Of a stretch of DNA of 64,000 nt, positions 25,340-35,120 are shown piece by piece. How positions within the stretch are numbered: position 1 is the first letter of the stretch; every line of letters begins with the position of its first letter. The DNA is taken from contig JAEEMS010000021.1 in assembly GCA_016283355.1 (NCBI GenBank), positions 62,001-126,000 on the forward strand, given 5' to 3'. Both the position numbers and the translations under genes were made by a program. A model generated the notes under the pieces. That model made no database searches, had not been told where the DNA came from, and saw only the letters and a program-made list of their open reading frames with translations. This DNA comes from Elusimicrobiaceae bacterium (GTDB lineage Bacteria; Elusimicrobiota; Elusimicrobia; Elusimicrobiales; Elusimicrobiaceae).

Positions 25340-28051
25340 ATGTTGCCCAAAGCGTATGAACCGCAAGAAGTAGAAAAAAAACTCGCCGAAAAATGGCAAA
25401 ATGCACATCTTTTCGCTGCTAAGACCGACAAAAATAAAAAACCTTTTGTTATCGTTATCCCTCCGCCAAACATCACCGGGGTACTACACATGGGCCACGC
25501 CCTCAATAACACGCTCCAAGACGTGCTCATCCGTTCGCACCGTATGTTTGGGGAAGAAGCCCTCTGGGTACCGGGAACGGACCACGGCGGTATTGCCACA
25601 CAAAACGTTATTGAAAAGAAACTCGCCAAAGAACAACACAAATCCCGCCACGACTTGGGACGCGAAGAATTTGTAAAAACCGTTTGGGATTGGTACGACG
25701 AATGCGGCAACGCTATTTTTACCCAATTTCGCAAAATGGGTTGGGCGCTGGACTTGTCAGACATCCGTTTCACTATGGACGAAAAACGCGCGCAAGCCGT
25801 ATTTGAATGTTTTAAACAATGGTGGGAGAAGGAGTATATTTACCGCGGTAAACGCCTAATCAACTGGTGTGTACGTTGTTCAACGGCTTTGTCCGACATT
25901 GAGGTAGAACACGAACAGCACGCCGGGAAACTTTGGCATTTGCGCTACAAAGGCGAAGACGGCAGCGAAGGGATTGTAATTGCCACTACCCGCCCGGAAA
26001 CTATTTACGCGGATGCCGCTATCGCCGTCAACCCTAAAGATGACCGTTTTAAAAATTTAGTTGGCAAGAAAGTAGTTATTCCGTTGGCTAACCGCGCAAT
26101 TCCGATTATTGCCGATGAAGCTGTGGAAATGGAATTCGGTACGGGGGCCCTCAAAATCACCCCGGCGCATGATGCGACGGACTATGAGGTCGGCAAACGC
26201 CATAACCTACCCATTTTGACTGTCATTAACGACAAAGGCAAGATGATTAACTGTCCTGAAAAATACGTGGGCATGGACCGTGAAGTTTGCCGCAAGGAAA
26301 CGGTAAAAGATTTGGAAGAAGCCGGACTGCTCATCAAAGAAGAAAAATACAATAATGCTGTTTCTACCTGTTACCGCTGTCACAGTGCCATTGAGCCGTT
26401 TATGAGCGAACAATGGTTTGTCAAAATGGATAAACTGGCTGCACCGGCTATCAAAGCTGCCGAAACGGGCGAACTGCAATTTCACCCGGCCAGTTGGAAA
26501 ACTCCCTTTGTAAATTGGCTCAAAAACCTCCAAGATTGGTGTATTTCTCGCCAGATTTGGTGGGGGCACCGCATTCCCGTTTGGTATTGTCGCGAATGTA
26601 GCAAAAATGGGCTTACGTTTGCCAAGGATCAACAGGGCAAAGAGCAACTGACAAAAGTTTCGTTTGAGGACGGTGCTAAGCCGATAGTTTCCTTTAATAA
26701 ACCGGCAGAGTGTCCGCATTGTCACGGTCATGACCTTGTGCAAGATCCGGATGTATTAGATACTTGGTTTTCTTCGTCTCTTTGGCCGATGTCTGTTTTT
26801 GGCTGGCCGGAAAAAACACCCGATATGGAATATTTTTATCCGTCTTCCACATTGGTAACCGGATATGAAATTTTGTATCTATGGGTAGCACGTATGGTGA
26901 TGACCGGGCTTGATTTCACAGGGAAACTACCGTTTAAAGATGTATATTTAAACGGGATTGTGCGTGATAAATCCGGGCAAAAGATGTCTAAATCCAAAGG
27001 TAATGTTATTGATCCGTTGGATATGACGGCTAAATACGGTACGGATGCGGTACGTTTTTCGCTCCTCATGCAAGCTGTTCCCGGCAAAGATATTCCGTAT
27101 TCGGAAGACAGTATTACCGGTGCTCGCAATTTCTGTAACAAACTCTACAATGCCTCGCGCTTTATCTTAATGAATATGAAAGATCTTACCGGCCCGCTTA
27201 CGATGCCGAAAAAAGTGACGGAACTGGCCGACGTGTGGATTTTGGACCGCTTTGCCACCGCCATTAAAACGGCGCGGGAAGGAATTGAACATTATAACTT
27301 GGCCCTTACCGCTAATACGCTCTACCATTTCTTGTGGGACGATTTTTGCGATTGGTACATTGAACTGGCCAAACAACGATTCCAGACGGATGAGAAAGAA
27401 AAAGTAATGGCTCTTTGTGTGCATGTCTTGTATGAAACATTAAAGGCACTCCATCCGCTTATTCCGTTTGTTACGGAAGAAATTGCCGCATCGCTCAAGC
27501 CGTTTGTCGGCGTGAAAGAAGAATTTTTACTGCGAGAAAAATATCCTGTCTTCGATCCGGCTTGGCTCAATGCGGAGGCCCAAGCAAAAATGACGGTTAT
27601 TCAAGGAGTAACAAAGGAAATTCGCACGATTCGTGCACAGTTTAATGTGCCGCCTACGCTCAAAATTACAACCGTTATTTCCGCTGCCAATGAGGGCGAT
27701 TTAGCTGTTGTTAAAGCGTATGAAAATTACATCAAATTGATGACCAAAACCCAAACGCTTACGTTAGGAATCAATCAAGCTAAACCCAAACAAACCGCTA
27801 CGGCTACGTTTGGTAATTTGACGATTTATGTTCCGCTTACCGGGCTTATTGATTTTGAAAAAGAACGCAAACGTTTGGAAAAAGAAATTACAGTTGCAAA
27901 GGCCAATATTGCTTCCCGTGAGGCACGGCTTAAACAGGAAAATTTCCTGAAGCATGCTCCGCAGGAACAAATTGATAAAACAAAAGCAGAATTGGCTGCC
28001 GCACAATTATCCTTGGCGCAAGCGCAATCTTCGTTGGAGGACTTGGCCTAA
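25340..28051 (+). CDS. valS: Valyl-tRNA synthetase
   Basis: A 903-residue class Ia synthetase charging tRNA-Val. The HIGH motif is HMGH (about 49) after PPPNITGVL. The CP1 editing domain contains TTRPETIYADAAIAVNP. KMSKS occurs as KMSKSKGNVIDP (about 547). The anticodon-binding and C-terminal tRNA-clamping coiled coil (about 830-900, Lys/Glu/Ala-rich) is complete. Ribosome site GAAGGAAG. The stop shares a base with the next ATG (TAATG). Codon use is richer in C-ending codons in the first half, consistent with high expression. Confidence 0.98.
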   Translation: MLPKAYEPQEVEKKLAEKWQNAHLFAAKTDKNKKPFVIVIPPPNITGVLHMGHALNNTLQDVLIRSHRMFGEEALWVPGTDHGGIATQNVIEKKLAKEQHKSRHDLGREEFVKTVWDWYDECGNAIFTQFRKMGWALDLSDIRFTMDEKRAQAVFECFKQWWEKEYIYRGKRLINWCVRCSTALSDIEVEHEQHAGKLWHLRYKGEDGSEGIVIATTRPETIYADAAIAVNPKDDRFKNLVGKKVVIPLANRAIPIIADEAVEMEFGTGALKITPAHDATDYEVGKRHNLPILTVINDKGKMINCPEKYVGMDREVCRKETVKDLEEAGLLIKEEKYNNAVSTCYRCHSAIEPFMSEQWFVKMDKLAAPAIKAAETGELQFHPASWKTPFVNWLKNLQDWCISRQIWWGHRIPVWYCRECSKNGLTFAKDQQGKEQLTKVSFEDGAKPIVSFNKPAECPHCHGHDLVQDPDVLDTWFSSSLWPMSVFGWPEKTPDMEYFYPSSTLVTGYEILYLWVARMVMTGLDFTGKLPFKDVYLNGIVRDKSGQKMSKSKGNVIDPLDMTAKYGTDAVRFSLLMQAVPGKDIPYSEDSITGARNFCNKLYNASRFILMNMKDLTGPLTMPKKVTELADVWILDRFATAIKTAREGIEHYNLALTANTLYHFLWDDFCDWYIELAKQRFQTDEKEKVMALCVHVLYETLKALHPLIPFVTEEIAASLKPFVGVKEEFLLREKYPVFDPAWLNAEAQAKMTVIQGVTKEIRTIRAQFNVPPTLKITTVISAANEGDLAVVKAYENYIKLMTKTQTLTLGINQAKPKQTATATFGNLTIYVPLTGLIDFEKERKRLEKEITVAKANIASREARLKQENFLKHAPQEQIDKTKAELAAAQLSLAQAQSSLEDLA

Positions 28052-29352
28052 TGCGCCGGATTTTAGCTATTTTCTTAGCAAGCGGGCTGTTGTGCCCGCT
28101 TGCTCTTTTTGCGCAGAATTTGGATTGGAAAACAGCTTCTTCGTATACTAAAAAACCGACGAAAGAACGTCTCCAAACCCGTTTGCAAGCGTATGTAAAA
28201 CAAGACACGGATACACCGGCCAATCAAATAAAATTCTCTAAAAGTTTGGTAAAGGAGTTACGGCAGTACGGTCTTTCGGCCACGCAAGAAAAAGATGGGC
28301 TGGTTTGGGTCGAAATTCCTTCTAATGTAAAAGCTGATATCCCGGAAGTTTTGTTTGTGGCGGGAACGCAATCGTTGGCTGTAAAGGTTATTGCGCAATT
28401 GCATGAAAATTACAAAGGGGGAGAAGTTACCATTCAAGCTTCCCCGCGGGTGGCATTGGATGCATACAATGCCCCGCAGCTAACGCATGCGTACGGACAT
28501 TCTTTAATCACCGCTTCCGGCAAAACAGCACTAGGAGCCGACACAAAATCTGGCGCAGCCATTGCCATGTATTTGGCCGAATTTTTGGATGCCCATTCTG
28601 CGGTTTCTCATGGACCCGTCACCTTGGCTTTTGTAACGGGGAAAGAAAGCGTGCAAACTTTAGTTGCCCGTAAAAAAGAAGTTCCTTATGTTTATGTATT
28701 GGACGGCGCTACATCCGGAGAAATCACGGATCAAACTTTTTCTACGCGCTCCTTTCGTATTACTTTTGAAGGGAATCGACGGGTTCCTTTAGGAAATGCA
28801 ATGAACAGTGGTTTTGCGGACAATTTGTTAATCGCTTCGGATTTTCATTCTTTGCTTCCGCGTGCCAATCGCCCGGAGACCACCTCCGGTGTGCGTGGTT
28901 TTATCTACGTAAACCAAATAACGCACACGGGAGATAAAACGGAAATAGAAGGGGCCGTATATGCTTTTTCAAAAGAGGAAATGCAGCACTTGTCGTCGGA
29001 GGTTTCCCGTGCATTTAATACCGTGAAAGCTATGCACAATAAGGCCAAAAATTTTGTACTTACTTGGGAAGAAGGAATGCTAAACGTGCGGGAACGATTA
29101 TCAGTTCCTTCGATTCTTTTAGCGGAAAAAGCAATGCAGGCAGAAGAAATTACGCCTACGCATGTAGCATCTCGTGCTCGGACGGGTAGTTCCCTTTTAG
29201 CGATGAACGGATTAGTTGCCCCCGCTTTATTCACGGGGCATTACAACGATAATACAACGCTTGAGTATGTGGATGTAGATGAAATGGAATCCTCTTTCCG
29301 TACAGCTATGCGTATTATTTCTTTGTTAACGGTTCAAGAGATGAGCAAATAA
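28051..29352 (+). CDS. Exported peptidase T-like (M20B) protein with degenerate metal site
   Basis: 433 residues with a signal peptide ending near ALFAQ (about 22). The fold follows tripeptidase PepT along its length: the IPSNVKADIPEVLFVAG strand, GADTKSGAAIAMYLAE, a HGPVTLAFVTGKES block, YVLDGA, the dimerisation domain and ALFTGHYNDNTTLE. PepT ligands are largely lost. The HxD of SHMDT reads AGTQS, and the Asp-Glu-Glu of DEEVG reads GKESV. The Asp of GAD and the Asp of VLDG remain. It is therefore probably a non-catalytic, peptide-binding, exported relative. It is translationally coupled to valS. Confidence 0.78.
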   Translation: MRRILAIFLASGLLCPLALFAQNLDWKTASSYTKKPTKERLQTRLQAYVKQDTDTPANQIKFSKSLVKELRQYGLSATQEKDGLVWVEIPSNVKADIPEVLFVAGTQSLAVKVIAQLHENYKGGEVTIQASPRVALDAYNAPQLTHAYGHSLITASGKTALGADTKSGAAIAMYLAEFLDAHSAVSHGPVTLAFVTGKESVQTLVARKKEVPYVYVLDGATSGEITDQTFSTRSFRITFEGNRRVPLGNAMNSGFADNLLIASDFHSLLPRANRPETTSGVRGFIYVNQITHTGDKTEIEGAVYAFSKEEMQHLSSEVSRAFNTVKAMHNKAKNFVLTWEEGMLNVRERLSVPSILLAEKAMQAEEITPTHVASRARTGSSLLAMNGLVAPALFTGHYNDNTTLEYVDVDEMESSFRTAMRIISLLTVQEMSK

Positions 29353-29355
29353 CAC

Positions 29356-29961
29356 ATGAAAATTGTAATTGCTACCGAAAATCCACACAAGCTGTCGGAA
29401 TTGCAACATATTTTACCTTCTGTTTTGTCCAACTCCATTGTTGTGGAATACAGCGGACTCAAAGATTTTTTGTTAACTCTCCCGCCGGAAACGGGGGATA
29501 CATTGGCGGCCAATGCCATCCTTAAAGCACAATATGTGGCCAAAGAAACTGGGCTACTGGCTGTTTCGGATGATACCGGGTTGGAAGTCGATTTTTTAAA
29601 GGGAGCTCCGGGAGTATATACCGCCCGATATGCCGGTGAACATGGGCACGCGCAGGCAAACAATCAAAAATTATTGGAAGAACTCAAAAATGTTCCCCGT
29701 GCGCAACGTACGGCCCGGTTTAGAACGGTGGCTTGCTTATCCTGGCCCGATGGAAAATATCAGTTGTTTGAAGGAAGCGTGGAGGGGTATATTACCACAA
29801 GTTATCAAGGTCAAAATGGATTTGGCTATGACCCTATCTTTTTTGTAACGGAAAAAGGAAAAACATTTGCCGAGCTTTCGGAAACTGAAAAAAACGCGGT
29901 CAGTCATCGTGGCCGCGCGTTTAAACAATTGGCTACTTATTTGGAAACATCGTTGAAATAA
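29356..29961 (+). CDS. rdgB: RdgB/HAM1 XTP/dITP diphosphatase
   Basis: A 201-residue house-cleaning enzyme that hydrolyses dITP and XTP to monophosphates, keeping deaminated purines out of DNA. Family blocks are IVIATENPHKLSELQ, VSDDTGLEVDFLKGAPGVYTARYAG, FGYDPIFFVTEKGKTFAEL and AVSHRGRAFKQL. Length is standard. It starts three bases after the PepT-like gene, so valS, that gene and rdgB form one unit. It converges on pilD with no obvious terminator. Confidence 0.97.
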   Translation: MKIVIATENPHKLSELQHILPSVLSNSIVVEYSGLKDFLLTLPPETGDTLAANAILKAQYVAKETGLLAVSDDTGLEVDFLKGAPGVYTARYAGEHGHAQANNQKLLEELKNVPRAQRTARFRTVACLSWPDGKYQLFEGSVEGYITTSYQGQNGFGYDPIFFVTEKGKTFAELSETEKNAVSHRGRAFKQLATYLETSLK

Positions 29962-29984
29962 TATTTGTTTACAAGGTAAGTACC

Positions 29985-30767
29985 TTAAAATTCAATTACC
30001 AGCATTGCCGGGGTAATGAGGTACCACAAGTTTACGGCTGCCGCCAAACTTAAACTGGGCCCGAAGGGAATTGCATCTGAACCTTTTTTGCCTTTCCAAA
30101 TCATTAAAACGAGAGCATTAATCAATCCGAAAAAAGAACCCATTACAATAGTAGTAATTACACCTTTCCATCCAATCAAGGCACCAATACCCGCCATCAA
30201 TTTTACGTCGCCTCCGCCCATGGCCTCTTTGCCAAAGGCCCACGTGCCCAGCAAGGCAATGGCCAATACACCGAAAAGTCCTACCCCGGCACCCAGGAAA
30301 GAAGATAATTCTTTTTCCCACCAAAGCCCTTCAAAGTAAGGATTGGCCCAGGCAAATAACACCCCCAAAACCAATAATCCGATAGAGAACCGGTCCGGAA
30401 TAATCATCAGTTGTAAATCAATGACGGATAATATAATCAGAAAATAAATAGCGGTCAGTACGACTCCGGTCCACAACGTCAGCCCATAGCGGTAGACGAA
30501 TAAAACCGTTGCCAATGCGGTAAGAAGTTCTACTGCCGGATATTGAATAGATATTTTCCCTTTGCAGTGGCGGCATTTTCCGTGCAGCCATAAATAGCTT
30601 AACACCGGGATATTGTCAAACCAACGGATATGCTTACGACAGCGCGGGCAGAACGAAGCGGGCCAGGCAATCGATTTTTTACGCGGGATACGATAAATAC
30701 ATACATTAAAAAAACTACCGAAAACTAGCCCGAAAAGGCCGGCAAAAATCAAAGTCAACGTCTGCAT
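29985..30767 (-). CDS. pilD: Type IV prepilin peptidase PilD (A24A)
   Basis: A 260-residue polytopic aspartic peptidase and N-methylase that cleaves pilin leaders at G-F and methylates the new N-terminus. The N-terminal domain FGSFFNVCIYRIP and zinc Cys pairs CPRCRKH and CRHCKG are present. The first catalytic Asp lies in SVIDLQLMIIPDRFS and the second in MGGGDVKLMAG. About seven to eight hydrophobic segments. RBS AAAGGAG. Encoded 27 bases after a pseudopilin gene; it should also process the pilin at 23.2 kb. Confidence 0.97.
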   Translation of the reverse strand: MQTLTLIFAGLFGLVFGSFFNVCIYRIPRKKSIAWPASFCPRCRKHIRWFDNIPVLSYLWLHGKCRHCKGKISIQYPAVELLTALATVLFVYRYGLTLWTGVVLTAIYFLIILSVIDLQLMIIPDRFSIGLLVLGVLFAWANPYFEGLWWEKELSSFLGAGVGLFGVLAIALLGTWAFGKEAMGGGDVKLMAGIGALIGWKGVITTIVMGSFFGLINALVLMIWKGKKGSDAIPFGPSLSLAAAVNLWYLITPAMLVIEF

Positions 30768-30794
30768 ACTACTCCTTTGTAAGCAATTGTTTAA

Positions 30795-31211
30795 TTAGTG
30801 GGACATCCACGTTTTTCCGTAGCTGTCTTGGGCATCTACGTTTACAAAAAAATCACCAAATCGCGGGTCGGAGGTGTCATTCACATAACTCCAACCGCCT
30901 TCGTTGGTAAAACTCTGCTCAAAATTCCCGGTGGTTACCTTAGAGGAAGGAGGATATCCGGGGATACGGGCTTCCGGTATTTTTTCCAAATACTGCGGTA
31001 CCAAACTGGATAAATCATCCGTCGGATACAATCCTTGGTGTTCCCCGTAATAGGCGGCAATGGCGTTACGTACACGAACCAATTTATGTTTCGTGCTGCC
31101 TTCTTCCGCTTTATGGACTAATGTGATGAATTTAGGAATTGTAAACCCCAGTAACACAGCAAATACGACCAACATCACCACTACTTCTGTTATCGTAAAG
31201 CCCTTCTTCAT
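30795..31211 (-). CDS. Type II secretion/pilus pseudopilin
   Basis: 138 residues. A very short leader MKKG precedes the cleavage site G-FTITE with Glu5 and a hydrophobic helix (VVVMLVVFAVLLGFTIPKFI). The KHKLVRVRNAIAAYYGEHQGLYP segment and SDPRFGDFFVNVDAQDSYGK near the C-terminus resemble GspG-like pseudopilins. It is encoded upstream of pilD in the same operon, with an AGGAGGAAA ribosome site. It may belong to a secretion or pilus machine encoded elsewhere. Confidence 0.88.
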   Translation of the reverse strand: MKKGFTITEVVVMLVVFAVLLGFTIPKFITLVHKAEEGSTKHKLVRVRNAIAAYYGEHQGLYPTDDLSSLVPQYLEKIPEARIPGYPPSSKVTTGNFEQSFTNEGGWSYVNDTSDPRFGDFFVNVDAQDSYGKTWMSH

Positions 31212-31221
31212 AGGTTTCCTC

Positions 31222-32451
31222 CTATTTTAAATTCAATGCAATATGAGCAAACACCTTTGCATCCCCCAATGTATTTTTAATGCTGCAGTATTCATTGGGT
31301 TGGTGAGCCATATCATCTAGCTTTGAGAATACGACTACCGGGTAGCCGGCATTACGTAGGAAAGCCCCTACTGTGCCACCACCCACGCCCATGGGACGCG
31401 GATTATTTTTGTAAATATCCTTAACAGCTTGTTGGGCCAATTTAACGAATGTATGTTTTTTATCTGTCGGGGCGGAGAACTCATTAATCAATTGTTCTAT
31501 TTTGATTTTCACTTTATGTTGTTTCTCCACCGTTTTGCAAATTTTGCCAATTTCGGCTAATACCTGTGCATTGGTATAGCACGGCAAAACGCGGCAATCT
31601 AAGTAGAAAATATCCGTTCCCGGGATTGTGTTTACGTTCGGGACATTTGCTTCCCGTTTGGTCGGCTCGAATGTGCTGGCAGATTCCGGCGCGAATAACG
31701 GATCTTTCTTATTAAACGTGGTGTACAAACTATCAAGTTTGGTTACCAAATGGGCCGAAGCACGATGGGCATTAATCCCCGAGTGTGGCGTAGAGGAGTG
31801 CGTTTGTTTGCCGGAAACAGTAAACTTGAGCCACAACATATTCTTTTCCGCTACTTCAATCATAGTTCCTTTCGGATTTCCTCCGTCAGGTACCATGAAA
31901 ATATCTTCTTTGCTGAAAAGTTTGCTGTGTTTCTTTAAAATCGGGATAATACCGAATTGGCTTCCGATTTCTTCATCCGCATTGAGTAATAATGCATAAT
32001 TGCACGGCGGGCGAATGCCTAAATCCATCATGGCTTTTACTGCTAAAATACCGGAAACCAGCCCTTGTTGGTTATCTTCGGAACCCCGACCGTAGATTTT
32101 ATCTCCTTTTACAACGGCTTTGAAAGGATCTGTTTTCCAAAGATTCAAATCTCCGGGAGGGACTACATCCAAGTGGGCCATTACCCAGAACGTTTTGGCT
32201 TTGTTTTTCCCGTAATATTTCGCAACGATATTGGGCCGTACACCCTCTTTGCATTTTGCGTCCTTGATATAGATAACGGATACTTCGTCAAATTTCATAT
32301 TTCTTAAAACGGATAATAAATAATTTGCTTTTGCATTTTCCCCCAGGCCTCCCTGGTGCGGAGAAACAGCCGGGCAAGCAATCATATGAGTTTGCAAATC
32401 TATTACGGCATTTTTATAAGTATCAATTTTTTGAAATAATTTCTTCTGCAT
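31222..32451 (-). CDS. M20 family dinuclear-zinc dipeptidase
   Basis: 409 residues, no signal peptide. Metal and catalytic residues are intact: MAHLDVVPPGD (His, Asp), GRGSEDNQQG (bridging Asp), LNADEEIGSQFG (general base Glu and ligand Glu), VPDGG (Asp) and a late His near DMAHQPNEY. A lid/dimerisation domain holds THSSTPHSG. It resembles the PepV/Sapep branch of peptide hydrolases. Unlike the PepT-like protein at 28 kb, it should be active. RBS GGAGGAAAA. Lies between the Nif3-like and pseudopilin genes. Confidence 0.92.
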   Translation of the reverse strand: MQKKLFQKIDTYKNAVIDLQTHMIACPAVSPHQGGLGENAKANYLLSVLRNMKFDEVSVIYIKDAKCKEGVRPNIVAKYYGKNKAKTFWVMAHLDVVPPGDLNLWKTDPFKAVVKGDKIYGRGSEDNQQGLVSGILAVKAMMDLGIRPPCNYALLLNADEEIGSQFGIIPILKKHSKLFSKEDIFMVPDGGNPKGTMIEVAEKNMLWLKFTVSGKQTHSSTPHSGINAHRASAHLVTKLDSLYTTFNKKDPLFAPESASTFEPTKREANVPNVNTIPGTDIFYLDCRVLPCYTNAQVLAEIGKICKTVEKQHKVKIKIEQLINEFSAPTDKKHTFVKLAQQAVKDIYKNNPRPMGVGGGTVGAFLRNAGYPVVVFSKLDDMAHQPNEYCSIKNTLGDAKVFAHIALNLK

Positions 32452-32471
32452 TTTTCCTCCCAGTCCGCTTT

Positions 32472-33224
32472 TTAAAGCGGGTTGGCAATATCAATAAATT
32501 CGGTTTGCACGTCAAAGCGTTTGGCCACTAGTTCTACTAAAGCCCGGACGCCCGGCTTTTCGGAGTTATAATGCCCTAAAGCGACGCAATTGATATGTCC
32601 CTCACGGCACCACTCTTGCACCGGTTCATCCAATGCTCCGGTAATATACAGGTCAAAGTGATTGGCAATAGCTTGAGGCAGCATACTGTATGCCCCGCCG
32701 CTCACAACGGCCACCGTATTAATTTTTTCCGGCCCAAACGCAAAAACGCGGGCCTTCGTTTGACAAAAAGCTTCTAAGGTTTGGACCAATTTTTCCAGCG
32801 GTTGTTGTGAAACTCGGCCGGAAAACCCTATCAAATTACCGTGATATTCCCCGAACGGTTGCGGAGTTGTAGCACCGATGGAACGCATTAAACATGCGTT
32901 GTGGCCCACTACGGGATGTTTATCCAGCGGTAAATGATACCCTGCCAATCCGATGTTTTCCTTCAGCAAGAATGCGATTCTTTCCTTAAAGGTGCCCGTA
33001 ATGGGTTGTTCCTGCCCCCATAAAAGGCCGTGATGGACTACTAACAAATCCGCGCCGGCATACTGCGCCTGTTTAAAAAATTCCATGGATGCAGACACGC
33101 CAAACGCAATTTTTTTGATTTCTTCCTTCCCTTCCACCTGTAAACCGTTATGGCTGGCATCGGGGATATGGGCAATATCCAAATAAGTGTCCAAAAATTG
33201 AAGAATCTCCGTACATTTTGCCAT
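32472..33224 (-). CDS. Nif3-like dinuclear metal-centre protein (DUF34/NIF3 family)
   Basis: 250 residues of a conserved toroidal hexamer family with a di-metal site. Motifs are SHNGLQVEG, DLLVVHHGLLWG (His pair), GYHLPLDKHPVVGHNA and the C-terminal VALGHYNSEKPGV. The biochemical role of the family is unsettled (proposed GTP cyclohydrolase I-like or metal chaperone activity). First gene of the Nif3-M20-pseudopilin-pilD unit. It is divergent from the amidase gene with only 19 bases between starts. Confidence 0.94.
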   Translation of the reverse strand: MAKCTEILQFLDTYLDIAHIPDASHNGLQVEGKEEIKKIAFGVSASMEFFKQAQYAGADLLVVHHGLLWGQEQPITGTFKERIAFLLKENIGLAGYHLPLDKHPVVGHNACLMRSIGATTPQPFGEYHGNLIGFSGRVSQQPLEKLVQTLEAFCQTKARVFAFGPEKINTVAVVSGGAYSMLPQAIANHFDLYITGALDEPVQEWCREGHINCVALGHYNSEKPGVRALVELVAKRFDVQTEFIDIANPL

Positions 33225-33243
33225 AAAATTATGTTATCATTTT

Positions 33244-35091
33244 ATGAGGATGAAGAGAATACTTTTTTTAATTTTATCGCTTCTTTTATTTCCGTTGGCT
33301 TCCCGGGCCCAGGAAATTCCGATAGCCCCTTATTTACCGGCTGAGCAAACCATAGCCGCGCAGACAAATGCGCCTATTACCGTTCAATTTCCTCAAGAAA
33401 ATATGAAAATTGCCCGAGAAGCACAAAATATTTTTATTTTTGGACATCTTCATTTTCCCAATCCCCAAACATTGGATATTAACGGGCAGGATGTACCGTT
33501 GCATCCGAGTGGTTCTTTTTTGGCTTATGTGCCGGTAAAAATAGGCGTTTTCCCGCTGATTTTAACAGCTTCCGACGGGACAAATACGTATCAATCCGTG
33601 CGGCATATTTACGTACGCGGGAGAGACATCCGCGATTTTTCGGAAAAAGCTTCTTTTGATGAGACCGAAACATTTCCACAACGGGAAGTAGAACTAATCC
33701 CCGGAGATACCATTGATCTATATGTCCGCGCTACACCGCAAGCAAAAGTGGAAGTGACGCTTTCCGGCTTGAAACACGGTAAAAATATATTGCTGACGGA
33801 AGACAGTTCTTCCCCGGGTTCATACCGTGGACAATTTACAATTGACCCGGAACAGAAACCCAAAACGGCAAAAGTTGTTTACAAGCTGGAAAATGGTCCC
33901 CGCCGTTCCAAAGCAAAGATAACGGCCCCCGGCAAAATCAAAGTACGGGGTGGGGAACGCCTTTTTACGTGTGCGCAAATTACGCATCCCGGTATTAAAG
34001 TACGTAAATTACCCACATCCACGGGGAATTTGCATCCGCATTATCGTGCTTATGGCACCGTGATGATAAACGGTAAGATGAATAATCAACTACGTATTTG
34101 GCTTAATGACCAAGAAGCAGTATGGTTGGAAAGTGAAAAATTAAAAGAAGTTTCATGCCCTGCTTCCGTCGGAAATAGCATTACGGGTATCCAAACGGAA
34201 GCATTTGAAGACCGGACGCGCATTGTTGTGGAAAGCGCACGCGAAGTTCCTTTTCAAATTCAGGAATTCAAAGATCGTATCGAAGTTCAATTGTATTATG
34301 TAGATAAGGTAAATGAGAATTTCAGCATTGATAATACCAGCCCCGTATTGGAAAATGTGGTATGGTCCCAACCGACGCCGGATACTCTTTTACTAAAACT
34401 GTATACCCGGAAAAATACCCGCTTGTGGGGATACACCTACCGGTTCAATGAAGGGAATTTAGAAGTTGATTTGATGCATACGCCGGTTTTAACGCCAACT
34501 CCGAAAGCACCGTTAAAAGGGGCTCGTATTCTGATAGATGCAGGGCACAACCCGAAACGGACGGCTCCATACGATGGGGCAGTTGGGCCCACCGGATATT
34601 TGGAATACGAAGGAGCGATGGCCTTGGCAGAGGAACTTAAGCAAGCCCTTGAAAAGGAAGGAGCGCAGGTTATCTTGACGCGGCGCGGTAACAACCGGAT
34701 GACATTACAACAACGTTATGAGCACGCGTTGCTTCATCAAGCGCATATCTTTGTTAGTTTGCATTACAATGCTTTCCCGGAAACAGTTAATCCGTTGGCC
34801 CGACCACACGGTTTCCAGGTGTATTACACATATCCGCACAGTTTTGATTTAGCGCGACGAGTGTATGAAAGTTATATAAAATATGTACCGTTGCCGGATA
34901 ACGGATTGATTGCCAATGATGTGTTATTTATTCCGCGCATTTCGGATATGCCCAGTATTTTGGTAGAAAGTGCCTACTTAATGTTTCCGGAGCAAGAGGA
35001 AATGGCCCGGACAAAAGAGGGACGTGCTAAAATGGTAATGGCACTCAAAACAGGAATCCTAAATTTCTTTAAGCAAATTTCTTCTCATTAA
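33244..35091 (+). CDS. Periplasmic N-acetylmuramoyl-L-alanine amidase (AmiC-like) with long N-terminal region
   Basis: 615 residues. A signal peptide (MKRILFLILSLLLFPLASRAQ) precedes about 400 residues of beta-rich repeats (PITVQFPQEN, PGDTIDLYVRATPQAK, an AMIN-like TGIQTEAFEDRTRIVVESA). The amidase_3 domain starts about 425. Zinc/catalytic residues are DAGHN (His), YLEYEGAM (Glu), VSLHYNA (His) and ILVESAYLM (Glu). It should cleave the glycan-peptide bond, for example at division. ATG 33244 or 33250 is possible; a TGTTATCAT element lies just upstream. Confidence 0.92.
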   Translation: MRMKRILFLILSLLLFPLASRAQEIPIAPYLPAEQTIAAQTNAPITVQFPQENMKIAREAQNIFIFGHLHFPNPQTLDINGQDVPLHPSGSFLAYVPVKIGVFPLILTASDGTNTYQSVRHIYVRGRDIRDFSEKASFDETETFPQREVELIPGDTIDLYVRATPQAKVEVTLSGLKHGKNILLTEDSSSPGSYRGQFTIDPEQKPKTAKVVYKLENGPRRSKAKITAPGKIKVRGGERLFTCAQITHPGIKVRKLPTSTGNLHPHYRAYGTVMINGKMNNQLRIWLNDQEAVWLESEKLKEVSCPASVGNSITGIQTEAFEDRTRIVVESAREVPFQIQEFKDRIEVQLYYVDKVNENFSIDNTSPVLENVVWSQPTPDTLLLKLYTRKNTRLWGYTYRFNEGNLEVDLMHTPVLTPTPKAPLKGARILIDAGHNPKRTAPYDGAVGPTGYLEYEGAMALAEELKQALEKEGAQVILTRRGNNRMTLQQRYEHALLHQAHIFVSLHYNAFPETVNPLARPHGFQVYYTYPHSFDLARRVYESYIKYVPLPDNGLIANDVLFIPRISDMPSILVESAYLMFPEQEEMARTKEGRAKMVMALKTGILNFFKQISSH

Positions 35092-35117
35092 AAATCCCCG
35101 GGAAGGGGATTTTTAAT
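35087..35117. terminator. Bidirectional terminator between amidase and outer-membrane gene
   Basis: A long stem ATTAAAAATCCCC / GGGGATTTTTAAT with loop GGGAA. The A/T arms supply U-tracts in both directions. The stem includes the amidase stop codon. Confidence 0.85.
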
Positions 35118-35120
35118 GTG

